From NCBI GenBank assembly GCA_024663395.1, contig JANFAH010000058.1:305249-369248 (forward strand): a DNA stretch of 64,000 nucleotides. Reading direction: 5' to 3'. The stretch comes from Pisolithus tinctorius. Lineage: Eukaryota > Basidiomycota > Agaricomycetes > Boletales > Pisolithaceae. The notes under the pieces were generated by a model. That model had not been told where the DNA came from. It saw only the letters and a list, made by a program, of their open reading frames with translations, and did not search any database. A program made the position numbers and the translations under genes. Below, one piece after another: positions 24,406-37,170 of the stretch; position 1 is the first letter of the stretch; each line of letters opens with the position of its first letter.

Positions 24406-25455
24406 AGATATCTCCTCGCACGAACCACTTATTCCTTGACCCAATCAGGACAGGTCTGTAGACTCGTGACCACCGATCATACCGGACCGGGAGCTCCGGT
24501 CACGTGCGTGGGGCGCCTTTGGGGTTGGCATGTTTGGTTGGAGTGTTCCACTCATCACGCTGCAGAACGTCCTGCGGACTAGTTGGAACCACATAGTCGG
24601 GTGTGTGCATAATCTTATGGACAGTGGCGTGCGCCGCTTGTATGTCGACGTCGCTGGGGTCAGCGACGGTGGTGCCGTCAGTTATGAGTTTATACGACAG
24701 GAGTACACTTTTGAGGTGTACCCTTGACTCAGGTTGTTGGTATGTTGCACTAGCTCACTTCGTGAGTTCGTGGAAGGGGTTCCCGTACCTGGATTTGAAG
24801 GACCCGAGATCTATTACGGCTTACCACAACGTGGTCTCGCATACTAGTAAGCTGTGGCGAGCGATGGGTGTCGACTCAGTTCGCAGACCGTCCCCAACGT
24901 TACGCACCACCCGTTGCTATGTTTTATCGCTTGGGTATCGTCGACGACATCATCGACGACTGCTCGTACGCCGTTCTCTGCCCATCCATATAACGATATC
25001 TCGTACCATTCACCAGTCATGTCATCTACCACCCAGCATTACACTTATCACGGCCAAAGTCCTGTACAATTTCCGGCATACTGTAGACCTTTGTGACGCT
25101 TGCATAGATATTCATACTCTTTTGCAGGCATTCGAGTTGCGAATTCCTTTCCGGCACACTTTCGGTCGTGTTTGTCAGTGTATCTTGTGTGTAAAACCTT
25201 CGCGACTAGCAAGATCACATGCCTTCTTCCTGTACGTCGAGGAGCGCCTAGAGGGCTTTGGCATTAAACTTATGGATAGATGGATCAACGGCGTGATTTT
25301 CCAAATCTTTTAGTGTATTTTCTGCTTGTTACTCGAAACATATCAAATCTCTCCGTGTCGAGATAACACAATACGAAAAGCAGGATCGGAAAAGAGTGTC
25401 TCACGGGAGTGAAAGTTAACTATGTGTGTTGCTACACTTGATCATTAAGTGAATG
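24406..25455. other. convergent intergenic region, no supported gene
   Basis: About 1 kb between the stops of the flippase and NST1 genes. A plus-strand open frame at 24603-25313 (236 codons) has no recognisable domain, and other frames are equally open there. I see nothing that can be supported. Confidence 0.45.
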
Positions 25456-28400
25456 TCAATTGCCAGAATGAGGCGAATGGGAGGAATTAGTATGATTGTT
25501 AATGAAGGAATTGAAGAAAGGTGTCGCTGGAGCTTGTGGCCATTCAGAGTTGGCATTCATCCCTCCCCACAACGAGCCTCCGATGGGCGGGCGAGTAGGG
25601 AAAGCAGCGGATGTCGGATTGCCCCAAGGTCCCCTCGGTTCTCCCATGATAGTTCGTGGGCTGGTGCTGTTGCCCCACGATTGCCCCACAGCGCCGGGCG
25701 GGACACGTCTTGCAGGAGGAGGCACAACTTCGTCGTCATCTGCAGCGAGCGCAGAAGACCCAAGCACCTTGGGGCTTGGAGTGCGACGGATAGGAGAGCC
25801 TGAACTGGATCCGGAGGCTTCCCCAGTTGGCCTAGCGATTGGCGCCGGAGGTGCAATTGGACCCAGAGGGGAAATAGGAACTGGAGTCAGCGGAGAGATG
25901 GAAAGCGGCCTTGCAACTGGACCGGGCCCCGGTTCGGGTATCGACGTACGGCGAGAGGATCCAGGCGCCAGTAGTGTTGGAGACGAGAGCGGGTTCTGTA
26001 TTGCCTTGGAAGAGGTTGCGAGAGGCGCACTAGTAAGAGGGCGGCTAAAAGAGGGATCAAAGGGAGACGGAGATCCAAAGCTCCTCGAAAGGGCAGACGG
26101 CGCTAGAGAAGCTGGCTGCATGGATGGACCAGGTCCGAAGACGCCGAACGGTGGCGGTGCATAAGGCAAACGAGGAGTGTTGACTGCTTGAGTGACCATA
26201 CTAGTTCCAGGGGGATACAATGGAGTAGAAGGTGAAGGGAACGGGTTTGGAGTAGTCTGCACAACGGGCGTATTAGGCTGGGATAAGGTCGGCAGTGGCC
26301 GCTGCGGCTGTGTACGAACGTTGTTGGGCGTGGTACTAACAGGTGCCGGCGTAGGTACAGAAGAAGGCGAAGGCGTTGGCTTTGTAAGGATTTTCTTTGC
26401 GGCACCATTCGTGCTTTGCGAACGTTGCGCAGAACCTGAAGGGCGCGGCGAAGTAGGCTGTCTGGAGTTTTTGGCGGCAGCGCGTTGTTGCTGAGCGGCA
26501 CGCTCCTTCTCCGCTTTTTCCTCTCGTTCCTTCGCCAACTTCTTCTCCCGCTCTTCTCTCTCTTGCTGTTCTTTCTTGGCAGCCTCACGGGCAGCCCTCT
26601 CGGCAGCAGCTTTAGCTTCTCGCTCCTCCCTAGCCTTCCGCTCCTTTTCCTCCCTCTCACGTTTAGCTTTCTCTTCCTTTTCTTTGCGCCTCCGTTCCCG
26701 TTCAGCTTCACGTTCTCTTTCCTCAGCTATGCGTTTCCGTCGTTCTTCCTCCTTCCGCTGTCTCTCTTCCTCAGCAGCTTTGCGTACGGCCTCGCGACGG
26801 GCTCTCTCCTCTTCGCGTTTCCTACGCTGCTCTTCCTCCTGAACGAGTTGTTTAGCTTTCAAAGCAGCTTCCTCAGCTGCCTTTTCGGCAGCCTTAGCCG
26901 CACGCTCCTCTTCCTTTGCCAGCCTCTGCTGCCTACATAGCTCAGCATCAACGCCTCGGAGAAAGATCGTGTACGGCGGACTTACTTCCGCTTGTCTTTC
27001 TTCTTCTGGTTCTGCGATTGCTTCTTCGCCTCCCGTTCCTTTGTGAGCTGGTCTTCAGCCTCCAGCTCAAGAAGGAGTTGGTGCTGGCGCTCCTGCGCCA
27101 CTTTCTCCCGGTACGCCTGAAGCACCCGCTGCTCGAACATACGAGCCGCGAACATAGAAAACATTCGCTTCCCCTCCTCCATCTTCTGCTCCTCCGTCAT
27201 CACCTACCAAGTGTGATAAGTATTCCCGGCCGCGATCGCAAACGCGACGAACATAAAAACTGACCTCCTCGTCATCTTCGTCATCATCCTCATCTTCGTC
27301 CTCGTCCTCTTCATCGTCATCCTCGTCCTCTTCTTCGCTATCGTCCTCTACGTCAGCAGCTGCCTCCTCTTCCCGCTGCATGCGACGTTCGGCCAGCTGC
27401 TCCATCATTTCAAGAAATTTCTGGCCGTCGTTCTTCAAGAGATCGTCGGCGACTGTAAGAATATTATTCGGCCCTAAGACAAAAGCGGTAAGACGAGAAC
27501 CCGGATGAAGATTAACTCGATGCATACCTGTAACGGTTAGACTGCTCCCTAGATTGAACAGTCCGTCTCGACCATTTGACTTGGTTCCGTTTACCGGTCG
27601 TCGCCCGCGAGTACCGGCATTACGTCGATCCCGTGGTTTGATATCATCCTCGTCCTCCACACCCTCGTCATCCTCCTCTTCTTCTTCGTCATCCTCCTCA
27701 TCGTATCCGTCTTCTTCCTCGAACTCTTCCTCATCCCCTTCGTCATCTTCGAATTCGCTTTCCGCCTTTGGAGGCTTCCGGCCGTTTGTGAGAGGTGTCG
27801 TCCTATTATTTGTCCGAGGTGGATTACGAGGGGATTTGGTCTGGGGGTGTCCAATGACGACGCCGTTCTTGTCTAGTTCGACGCTGCCCGGAAATGGTCC
27901 AGGTCCAGGTGGCGGTGGTATAGTACCACCTGAGGAGACATAACGCTGTTGATGATTTGCGTACCGTTCCAGCTCCTCGTAATAAGCATCATACAGTACC
28001 TCGAGTTCTTCTTCGATCGCGTGCCTGAATACAGACCATACAACGCGATTAACGTGGCAGGGAAGCCGATCGAGCGACGTAGTGTATGTAGAACCACAAA
28101 ATCATGTGTGTCAGTAAATTTTCTTTGGAAGATCATATACTGCAAAGAAAACAGGTACAGACCGCTTTCTACCACAGACCGCACAGCTGCAGCTGTGTTT
28201 CTGTTGCTCCTTCATTTTCTTGAGGACAGTATCTTTCTCGATCTTGACGAGGTTTCGACGTTCGTCTTCTCCTAGACCGAGCCAGAACTCCTTGATCCGT
28301 TCGCGTTCCTCCGTTGAGCTCGTACTCCAGATCTTGTTGTTATTCTGAGAGTTCTTGTTTGAGCCCGAAGCGGCATTTGACCGCGATTTGTTAGTCGCAG

Positions 28401-30060
28401 ATGCATTGGACGATGGAGGCGAGGGATGATGATGCGAGTGGTTATTGTAGTTATGAGCGGACATCGGAGCCTTTGATGCTGCTCTGGCCGTCCTTGTCTG
28501 CTGTCCGTTGGGCGGAGCGGTGGCCGTTGTCGCTGCCGTGGAGGGCGCATAGGCCATTGGCTGTTTTCCCTGTGCACGCGAGCTCGGCGGGGGATTTGCA
28601 GGCAGATTTTCTTTTCTTGCAGCTGGCATGGCGTTGTTCGCGGTGAGAGACTGAGGCGATTCCAGTCCCGCCGTGGGCTTTTCCGGCGACAGCCCCGGTG
28701 CCGGCGATGCCGATCGCGCTTCTACAGTGTTCGGCACGGGTGCCGTCGGGGCCCCGGCCGGGGCATCGGTCCCATCTTTGTTCCCTTTCTTCTTCTTTCC
28801 CTTACGGCCGGCCGAACTATCATCCGATACACTAGTAGCAGTACCAACTGGCTCAACACTCTCATCACTGCTTGCCACCAGCGTCGGCTGGGCTGCTGCA
28901 CGACCACGGGATACGTGCTCTCCGTAACTCAGAACAACTTGTGCAACAGCATCGGGCATATTTGGCGGGTGCGGGACCATGCCACTTGCATGGAAGTCAA
29001 ACCCGTCCAGGTCCCCCTCGCCCTCATATTTGCCTTCGATGTCATCCTCACTGTAATAGTCGTCTTCTGCCAGTCTGTGCTCACCGTCTCCAAACTCGTT
29101 TAACAGCACAACATTCGACTGTGGGTGCGGTCCGCGGGGAGATTGCCCTGCCGGTAGTGGGGCTGCACTTAGTGCTAGTACTGCTGCCTGCTCAACAGAC
29201 AATGTGAATGCGGGATCCGAGAAAATGGACGGATCAAATGGCAGTGGAGGGTGTGCGTCCGGGGAGAAGCCTGATAGTCCCTTGGTGGCCATCGTCGCGG
29301 TTCCTGTGGCCTTCATATAGGAATCTGACTGAACCATCTGTTGCGCGATGTTGTACATTGTCTGCGCCTTAATGTGCGCCATCAGCGTGCTTTCTAAGCT
29401 GCCAGTCGCGAAACATGCTCACAAAAGTTTTGATATGTGGAGGAAACGACGACCAGTACTCTTCATCCACCATCCCTGGACCAGTCGGACCAGTCGTTTT
29501 TGGAAGTGGGGCGTGTGGCATTGTATGTGGTCGTTTCCCTCCCGCGTGTCCATTGCACGGTATCTCCGCGTGATTGCCATGTAAATCGGCCGCCAGTAGC
29601 TCTGTCTGCACTTGCGTTGTTGTTCCGTTGCCCGAGCGAGAGATGGTTGTCGCGGAGACATGCACGGATTCAAGTACAGGCGAAAAACCCGTCCTAGGGG
29701 AAGTTGGAGAGTCAGCCTCCTCCAGACTGGGGATCTCGTCGTCATCGTAAGAGCTTGGGTCAGCAAATGCTGGATGAAGGGTTGGTACTGCAGGTTCCTT
29801 TCCCTTTCCTTTCTTCTTCTTGTTCTTCCTCCCGTTAAGGACGGGCGGGAGTTCCTGGGCAGCCAGTTCCTGTGAACGAGTGTGAGCGGTGGACACAGCT
29901 GCGCTTTTCGAATGCTCTTTCAATATCTTGGACTTTTCTGCGGTCATTCTGTCGACTGCAAGCATGATCAGAATGGCACAGCAATTAATCTACAAACGAC
30001 GGCGTGTGCTTACGCGGTAGTGACTGTCACCTCGCCGAGTACAACTGGTTGTTCCAAGAC
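25456..30060 (-). CDS. NST1: stress response protein NST1
   Basis: NST1 proteins are implicated in fungal salt tolerance and interact with mRNA-processing factors. Blocks seen in order: [10 protein letters not shown] and [31 protein letters not shown] (about 29350); the diagnostic [20 protein letters not shown] and [12 protein letters not shown] (about 28170-28290); acidic stretches (about 27660-27760 and 27260-27360); [40 protein letters not shown]; and a long Arg/Glu/Lys coiled coil (about 26480-26940) before a Pro/Ser-rich tail ending SHSPHSGN. This order is that of fungal NST1. Introns separate the blocks. The start is unresolved: coding begins at or above 29965, and an intron (donor GTAAGC at about 30015, acceptor CTTGCAG) suggests a further 5' exon. 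A frame change at 29370-29395 could be a sequence error or a very short intron. Antisense open frames here are shadows of the low-complexity code. Confidence 0.9.
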
Positions 30061-30380
30061 TGGGTTGTGAACAGCGCGTTTTCTAATTGTTATGACCGGT
30101 GTATTGTTCAACGATAGTTTGGGCTGATCGTCTACGATATCGAAGTCACCAGCGGGGTGTCCAACTTGGTTGTCGATGGTCGTGTCTTCTTAACAAAAGT
30201 CTCGTCGACTGAATCTGATCTCACATAAATGTACCCCATATTCGGAAAGGGCCGCGCACGTGACTCTCACCACTTCGGATTGGCGGAACAGGATATTATT
30301 AGTTGCACAGTGCGGTGCACTAACACAATGCAGTAATCAGTATTTAGGACAGTCCTAAACGTAGTAGCAAGCTTGGGATA
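30061..30380. promoter_or_regulatory. NST1 upstream region and border to the transposon block
   Basis: CpG-containing sequence with a CACGTG at about 30256 and the probable NST1 promoter. From about 30.3 kb the sequence abruptly becomes AT-rich and nearly free of CpG. Confidence 0.45.
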
Positions 30381-30738
30381 TAATATTTGCATACAATCCA
30401 GGAGAAAACCTGGAGGGAAAGCTTCAAACTGTGTACTAATTTATATGTGAACCTTAACCTTACAGTGACTCGAAATGGAAATGTGCAGCATGACATAATC
30501 TTTTCCCTGACTGGCTCCTCCTCATCAACCACATGCCATTACAAGATAAGGGGCTTGTTCAAGAGCTAAAACCCTGCAGAATATGATGCAATAGTATGTA
30601 AATATAGAACAACAAGATGTTTAGTTCTGTTACATGGATTTCTCAAAAAGTGCTGTGCAATTCATTTTTTGATGTCAGATGACTTAAAACAATCATGTTG
30701 TATTGAATGAAAACAAGCAGGTGAAGCAACAAAATGTC

Positions 30739-33335
30739 CTAATGTCTAGTGTGGGCACTCTTGGCCTCTGACAACACCTGAACATGGTCTGGCAAGCTCT
30801 CATAAAGGTTCATAATGTAATCATTCTCAATGTTCTCCCACTCCTCTATAGGGTATGGTGAAGCAGGGGGGTGTAAATTAGCATGTGCAAATTAACAGCT
30901 GTTAATGTGATTAATTTGCAAGTTAAATAACACAGGGCTGAATGGACCATGTTAAGCCATGTTAAATAGGGTGAAATAGGTAGCTGCCTGTCTGAAGGTC
31001 TGACAGCTGTCAACTTATGAAGTACTGTATTATGCTACATTGATATCACTAGACCAAAAAAAGTTGTGTACTGTGTTTCTGACATGTGGATGACCAGACA
31101 AGAGCTAACATTGGTCATCTTCAGCTCCACCTTGCAAATCTCCTGTTGGAGATATATTCTCCCCTGTCTTCTCACTTCTTTTGGTGCGACATTTGGCTGC
31201 TTACATAAGCCATTAGAGCGCACTTACTACACAGTCATTACACTGTTCCCTCAGTAGATTGTTCACTATTGAGGGTAAGATCACCATTCATTAGCAGTAT
31301 TCTACTTACTGACTCCCTGTAGTTGCCTACAGGTATATCTAATATATCAGTAGATTGTTCACTACTGAGGTTGCCTACAGCACCCTTTTTCAATATCTCC
31401 CAGCCCCAATTCTGCTTGTTGACCCTACAACTGGCACCAGTCAGTATGGCTTTGATGCCTTTTCAGTCTCACCAGATGAGATTGAAGACTTTAGTGAAGC
31501 TGGTGCAGTTAGCTGTCAACTGGAAATTCATCTAGGACAACAAAACAATGGTCCAATTACCTTCCCAGAGCAGGGTCAGGGGCTTGAAGCAGTTGCAGAT
31601 GTGCTCAAGCAGTATATCACACAGCTTGCTTCACAAGCAGATCCTGAGGTCATGCTCCTGATAAAATGGCTTGATGAGCTTATTTCTGCTGCTGAAAATA
31701 CATTTAAATTGACAAACATACCAGTGGGGCATTCAAAATCTGTCAATGGTCACATGGACACCATATTCATATTTTGTACAGCTACCACAGGGTAACTCAG
31801 CACCTACAAGCCCCAATAAGTGTGCCAAAACATCCCAGAAGGCAACAAAGTGTGAAAAAAAGGACAAAATGGAAAAAAAGGAGCATCTATGGCACCAAAT
31901 GGCATGCTCACCAATGCCTGGGGAGGATTCTTTTATTTGCTATGTGTCCCTCCAATGTTGCTATATGCACAATAAACATTGCCATATTTTGCCATTGTCA
32001 TGCCATACATCATCATATGAAGCTATTTTTGCTTTTCAAAACAGGGACTTTGCTATAAATGGTTTTTATGCCTTAAAAGAATTAGGAGCATAAAGGTCCA
32101 CATAAAGCTATAATAAGCAACAGAAAGTACTACATAGCTATATAATGTTAGGGGGTCTTTTACTGATGTAGATACACTGTGTTTTTGTAGACTGGTGGTA
32201 TTTGATGCTTTTTCACCATTTTAACACCATTTTCACTGTTAATTAATGCCTTGGGAAATTAGCACTAATTTACAAGTGTGAATTTGAGGTGCCAAAAAGC
32301 TGTTGCTAATTAACCAGTGAATTTTGGGCAACAACCTATTTCACCATACCCTACTCCTCTACCAATGCATCCCATAACTCACCAAGATTCTTTGGCAGTG
32401 GCATGCAGCTGCACACATGATGTTCCAAATACTCCCACAGATGTTCTATGATGTTCACATCAGGACTGTTTGGGGGCCAATCAAGCCAATCAATGCCCTT
32501 CTTGTTGAACCATTCTAGTGTGAGTTTCACTGTGCTTTGGATCATTGTCCTGCTGGAAGTAGATGTCCTTCTTGTTGATGCCATGGTTGTTGAGGGTCCC
32601 AAGAAAGTCCTCAGCAAGGATCTTGCAGTAGAACTTGCCACCCATGATGCCCTCAATGCAAACAATCCTCCCTAGCTCCTGAGCAGACATGCATCCCCAG
32701 ATCATCACATTCCCACCACCATGTTTAATGGACTTCTTCATGACATGCTCATTGAAAGCCTGGCCAGGGCCTCTCCAACCCCATTCATGGCCATCCATCC
32801 CAAAAAGAGTGAACTTCAACTCATTGGAGAAGATGGCAGCCTTCCAGTTGGCCACAGTCCAGTCAGCATGAGCTTTTGCCCATGCCCACCACTTCTCCTT
32901 GTGAGCCACTGTTAAGAGACTGTTAGTGATATACATAGGCCTTCAGGCCACACTAGCAAAGTCTAATGTGGATGGTCTGGGCATTTGTGGGGAAATACTT
33001 CCTTTGGAGGTCTGCAGTCTCATGTGTGCTGCCTGTACTACTAAGCAAGTACATGAATCACAATGTAAGTGTTATGGGGGTAAATATGTGAGGGAGACAT
33101 GGCTTTGGCACAACATGATGAAAGTCTTTGGATTGGGCATAATGGTAAAAGATGTGCTTGATGGTTGTGTGGTGGAGACCATACTCTTTGGCAGCTTCAG
33201 CATCTGCCATACCAACATCCTGAGCTCAACAAATCTGGGCCTTCTTGGTGGGTGAGGTGTACTTTGTGATAACAAGGAGATGGACATGAGGCTTACAGAG
33301 GGAGGGGAGGCATTGCAGGGGTGCCAGGGACCCAT
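30739..33335 (-). pseudogene. Tc1/mariner-type transposase, split by a TIR element
   Basis: Reading down the minus strand from about 33335 there is an N-terminal helix-turn-helix region (ADAEAAKEYGLHHTTIKHIF), then WKAAIFSNELKFTLFGMDG, GGGNVMIWGCMS, DIYFQQDNDPKHS (second catalytic Asp) and WPPNSPDVNIIEHLWEYLEH (catalytic Glu): a DDE transposase of the Tc1/mariner superfamily. The frame is interrupted at 32353 by the 1.5 kb element at 30849-32353. It resumes on the far side (EEWENIENDYIMNLYESLPD) and ends with TAG at 30739-30741. Other frame changes and loss of CpG mark it as dead. Its own terminal repeats were not found. Confidence 0.8.
30849..32353. mobile_element. hAT-like non-autonomous TIR element inserted in the Tc1 transposase
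   Basis: 1505 bp with terminal inverted repeat TAGGGTATGGTGAA and its complement at the other end, flanked by an exact 8-bp direct repeat CTCCTCTA (30841-30848 and 32354-32361). An 8-bp target duplication and a TAGGG start fit the hAT superfamily. Removing the element and one repeat restores the reading of the host transposase. An internal plus-strand open frame (31355-31795, 146 codons) resembles no transposase I know. Confidence 0.8.
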
Positions 33336-34352
33336 TCACTTGCTGCAGACCCAGCTTTTCTCATGAGAAATCTTACATAATATTTGGATAAAAACTGGTG
33401 GCAGAATACCCAAATGAAAATGGCAGCTCATTGGGACAATCACATAAATTTAAGCTATACTAGGGATGTAGTCCTTGGGAACACATATCAAATGTGATGA
33501 GATGCTTACCAATGCTTACATAATGTATCATGTGATCTACTGCATGATTTGTCAACAAGCAAACAATGCCACACACTAATTTTGCACCACCAAGCCTCCT
33601 TGCTGTAGCACAACTCAAGAAATCCTCATTCTGGCACAGCAGGGGCATTCTCTCAGGGACATCTCAGCAGATTCTGGTGTACACTACAGTATAATCAATA
33701 GATTATGCTCTGAGCACCATCAATTGCTTCAGAAATCTGCTGGTAGTCATCTCCTGCACTGTTTCCCCCCCCAATGCCCTGTGTCCTGACAAAAATCTAT
33801 ACAGATAACTCAGTCATGTGCAGATAGTGACAACATCTGAGGTGATGGACTTTACAGTGTGAGACTAAATACTGTAGTTGTAACAAAAAGTATGAAACAC
33901 TGGGTGTTGAACCTGTCTACACATAACAAGGACTGTCTCATTGTGAGACATGCAATGGCCTTCATAAATAACAAGAAACATGCACATAAGTGTGAGACAC
34001 TGTAAATACAATAAGCATAAGGGTGTGAAAAGTTAATTGTGCAATCAACAATAATGTGAAGTATGAAAGGCTTAAAATGGAAAGTGGTTCTCACAACTCA
34101 GAGTGGACATGTTTGGACTATGCATGACTTGCCAAATCTAACAGAAACCTTCTCCTTCATTGCTTGTACATGTTTTGCCACTGGGGCACTTCATGTAGTG
34201 AGTTTGAATTGAGTTTGAAACATTTCCTCCTGTATGAAAGCATTGATATTGGTGGTGATCATGAGGAGCTTCACCACCAACACTTGCTGCACCATATCAC
34301 TCTTGTCATCAATATCATCCTCTGCATGATCAGTGATACTGAAGCCTGATCT
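33336..34352. other. CpG-poor sequence, nothing recognised
   Basis: About 1 kb of AT-rich, CpG-depleted sequence with only short open frames. It is probably decayed repeat DNA. Confidence 0.4.
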
Positions 34353-35581
34353 ATGCCAATCAGGAGGATTCTGGAGCCTTACCACATGTCAGCACTAACT
34401 GGTGAAGAATGGCATATTGAGCTCTTTGCAGGTCATCCTGAACAAATCCAATGTGAACTTGGTGTTCACACTGATGTCTTTGCATGGCTCATAGAGGAGC
34501 TTTGCCATATTGATCATGGTAACTCTCAATTTGTTTTGCTTGATGAGCAACTAGCTATCTTCCTCTATATGAGTGTGACAGGTCTGACTATTGGGCATGT
34601 TGGTGAATGTTTTCAATGGTCAAATGAGATCATATCTTGGTATGTCACTAAGTTTGCCAATACTTTTCTAACCTCCATGATCAGGTACTTTCACAAGATG
34701 CTCTTCATCTCGTCCTCTTCACCCTTCTATTCCACATACATCAAGATGCCTGGTGCTGGTGATGTTCAGCCAAAAATTAGGGGAGATAAAAGATTTTGGC
34801 CATACTTCAAGGATGTGATTGGTGCATTGGATGGGAGTCATATCCATGCTGCCCCACTGTTGGAGGACTGGGTAGTGTACTGAAACTGCAAAGGCTCCAT
34901 GTCTCAGAACTGCTTGTTTGCTTGCAATTTCCAGCTGATCTTACATACTTGTTGACTGGTTGGGAGGGTTCAGCAACTGATGTGTGTGTATACCAGGATG
35001 CATGTACAAAAGGGCTTGACATGCCAACAGGAAAGTTTTTCCTTGTGGATGCTGGATTCCCCCTGCATCCAGAACTTCCAATCCCCTACTGGGTGACCTG
35101 CTACCACCTTGCAGAGTGGTGCCAAGCACATTTAAGGTATTTTTCTTCAAATTATCCATCTTATCATCCTGAACTAACAAGACCCATGAATCAAGAAGAA
35201 TTGTTCAGCCTCCAGCACTCATCTGCACACAATATCATTGAGCAAATATTTGGTGTCCTCAAGCATTGTTTTTGTGTCCTACTACTAAGCCCTGAGTACA
35301 ACATTGACATGCAAGGCTGAATCCCCTCAGCACTCTGTGCTCTACACAACTTCATCCATACTCATGATGCTGAAGAAGGTGTGATGCAAGGACAGGATGT
35401 CTACACAGATGAGCAAGGTGCAGGGGGCCATGGGGAATCAGCAGATGATTGCAGGGCTGATATTGATGCTGAAGGTAATCCCAATGTAGATCAACTTAAA
35501 GTGGCACATGCCTTCCATGACCAGATCACTCAACAGATGTGGGATGATTATCAGGAAAATCATTTGATTGCAAGATCTTAG
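34353..35581 (+). pseudogene. PIF/Harbinger-type transposase (DDE_Tnp_4-like), with stops
   Basis: Blocks typical of Harbinger nucleases read in one direction: KDVIGALDGSHIHAAP (first catalytic Asp), LLTGWEGSATDVCVYQDA (second Asp), KFFLVDAGFPLHPELPIPY, HSSAHNIIEQIFGVLKH (Glu region) and IPSALCALHNFIHTHD. The frame contains TGA at 34881-34883 and at 35318-35320; at both places the family usually has an Arg codon, so CGA to TGA is the likely change. A single-base shift near 34885 is also needed. The tail runs to a stop at 35579-35581. The element's TIRs were not found. Confidence 0.75.
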
Positions 35582-36109
35582 GCAATTGCCCTCAGGTAGT
35601 GATGACTCTAGCTCTGATGACTCCATGAACACTGGTAGTTCTATGAGTGATATATCAATGTTGTAATTGCATAGTTCAATTATCTCATGCCATGCAATTT
35701 ATGTTTGCTTGCTGATCTCTCATGTGTGATGAAAAAAAACATTGGATCATGATTTAATGACAACAGGTATGCATATAGAAAGCATCAAGCTACCTGTAAT
35801 ATTTTTACTGTGTACCAGTCTGAGAGCTTCCAACCCTGAGCTTCATCTGATACTCCAGTTCAGCAAGTGCCAAATGATTGTCCTTCTTTTCTGTCCTTGA
35901 GTAGACATCAGCAAAGCTGAGATTCCGCATGATTAATGATCAGATGAACACCTTGATGTGACTCATCCAGTAGATGAATTGCTTGTGCCCTCATTGTTGA
36001 TGCTTTATCAATGGTGGATGTCATCAACATGTTGATCAATGATGTGAGGAAGTTATTGAGCCTCATAACCCTACTGTGATAGGGTTTGATATGGCTGGTG
36101 ATGGTAGTT
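35582..36109. other. CpG-poor sequence, nothing recognised
   Basis: About 530 bases of AT-rich sequence between the Harbinger remnant and an LTR fragment. No feature can be supported. Confidence 0.4.
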
Positions 36110-36460
36110 GTTGTGGGCATGGTTACAGCTGACTCTGTCTAACTTGTCAGTGAGTTGCACATGGTACCATGAATGGAGATGAAAGACTATGGCCCTCATG
36201 CATAGAAGGACTGCTGGACAATAGGAGTCATCCTTCACACAAGAATGAGTCATCAGTGCTAGACTTGCAGTTTTCATTGTATCTCCACCATTTCCAAAGA
36301 TAACAACTCCACTCCCGCACTCACTTATAGTGCTCAGCCATGCAATCCTGCCTTCTGAGTTTGGAAAGGATCCTTGCACCCTACATATTTCTACAGCACT
36401 CCATCCATCAGATGCTCATTTCACTAAGTCCATCAGATATAGCTGCCTCTACATTGGTCA
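36110..36460 (+). repeat. decayed fragment of the Gypsy LTR family seen intact at 43.6-45.4 kb
   Basis: Reads as a CpG-decayed reverse complement of the inner LTR: GGTTACAGCTGACTCTG, CAAGAATGAGT, the segment near TTTGGAAAGGATCCT and CACTCCATCCATCAGA all align with 45.06-45.42 kb. CG positions there are TG or CA here. The remaining 36.46-37.17 kb shows no identified feature. Confidence 0.65.
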
Positions 36461-37170
36461 TGCATAGTCATCCACCACTTCCCATGCATGGTAGGGCAAG
36501 GCCCTTCCATATACCAACTTCCTCCTTGCATACATCTTCAGCCATCTCCCCCTGCCCTTTGTCCTCAGGAGCCTTCTCCAATTGGGCATTCACAATAGAA
36601 AGCCTCTCAACTTGGATAGATGTAGCCAAAAATGCAAATACATCCATCACACACATTCACATGGCAAAATTTGGAGGTATCCATATGTCAGACATTTAAG
36701 ATGAGCTTTGAAGATGGATTAACAACTTATAAAACCTGTGTCTGGGCACCAACTGTCCAGCTGATGAGCAGTGAACCCCATTCCTGTGTAATCCTTGCCA
36801 ATTTTCCTTCTACAACAGTGTTTCATCTGCAACAGTGGGGTGACAGCTGAATAGATTCCTTCATCTGAAAGGATGTGTGCCAGGTGACTCTTGCTTAAAC
36901 CCCCTGCATAACAACAAATTTCATTGATGTAGTTTCCTCCATCCTTGGCAACTCCAATGTTGTGATGATGTTCAATACTTGGTATAAGCCTGGTGTTATC
37001 ATCAGCTGGCAAGGCCACTATGGGGGTGTTGCTGGTCAACTGGTCCAGTAACCACTGTCTCTCTGGATGAGTACTCAACTTGTCTGATTGGGAATTGGTT
37101 TGTTGGCAAAATTAGGTGACAAGTCACCTATTTTTAAATCCACTCACCCATGTCTATGAAGTGGGCCAGC

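Noticed and set aside
24603..25313. 236-codon plus-strand open frame between flippase and NST1
   Set aside because: No family resemblance, no clear compositional signal, and other frames in the same region are equally open. Not called as a gene.
25496..26940. Long plus-strand open frames opposite NST1
   Set aside because: They mirror the Pro/Ser-rich tail and the Arg/Glu/Lys coiled coil of NST1 on the other strand; low-complexity shadows.
29365..29400. 29-nt micro-intron in NST1 (GTGAGC to CTTAG)
   Set aside because: It would be far shorter than any other intron here (50-65 nt), and single-base errors are common in the window; a frame error is more likely.
31355..31795. 146-codon frame in the hAT-like element as a transposase
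   Set aside because: No DDE, BED zinc-finger or hAT dimerisation block could be recognised; left as unknown.
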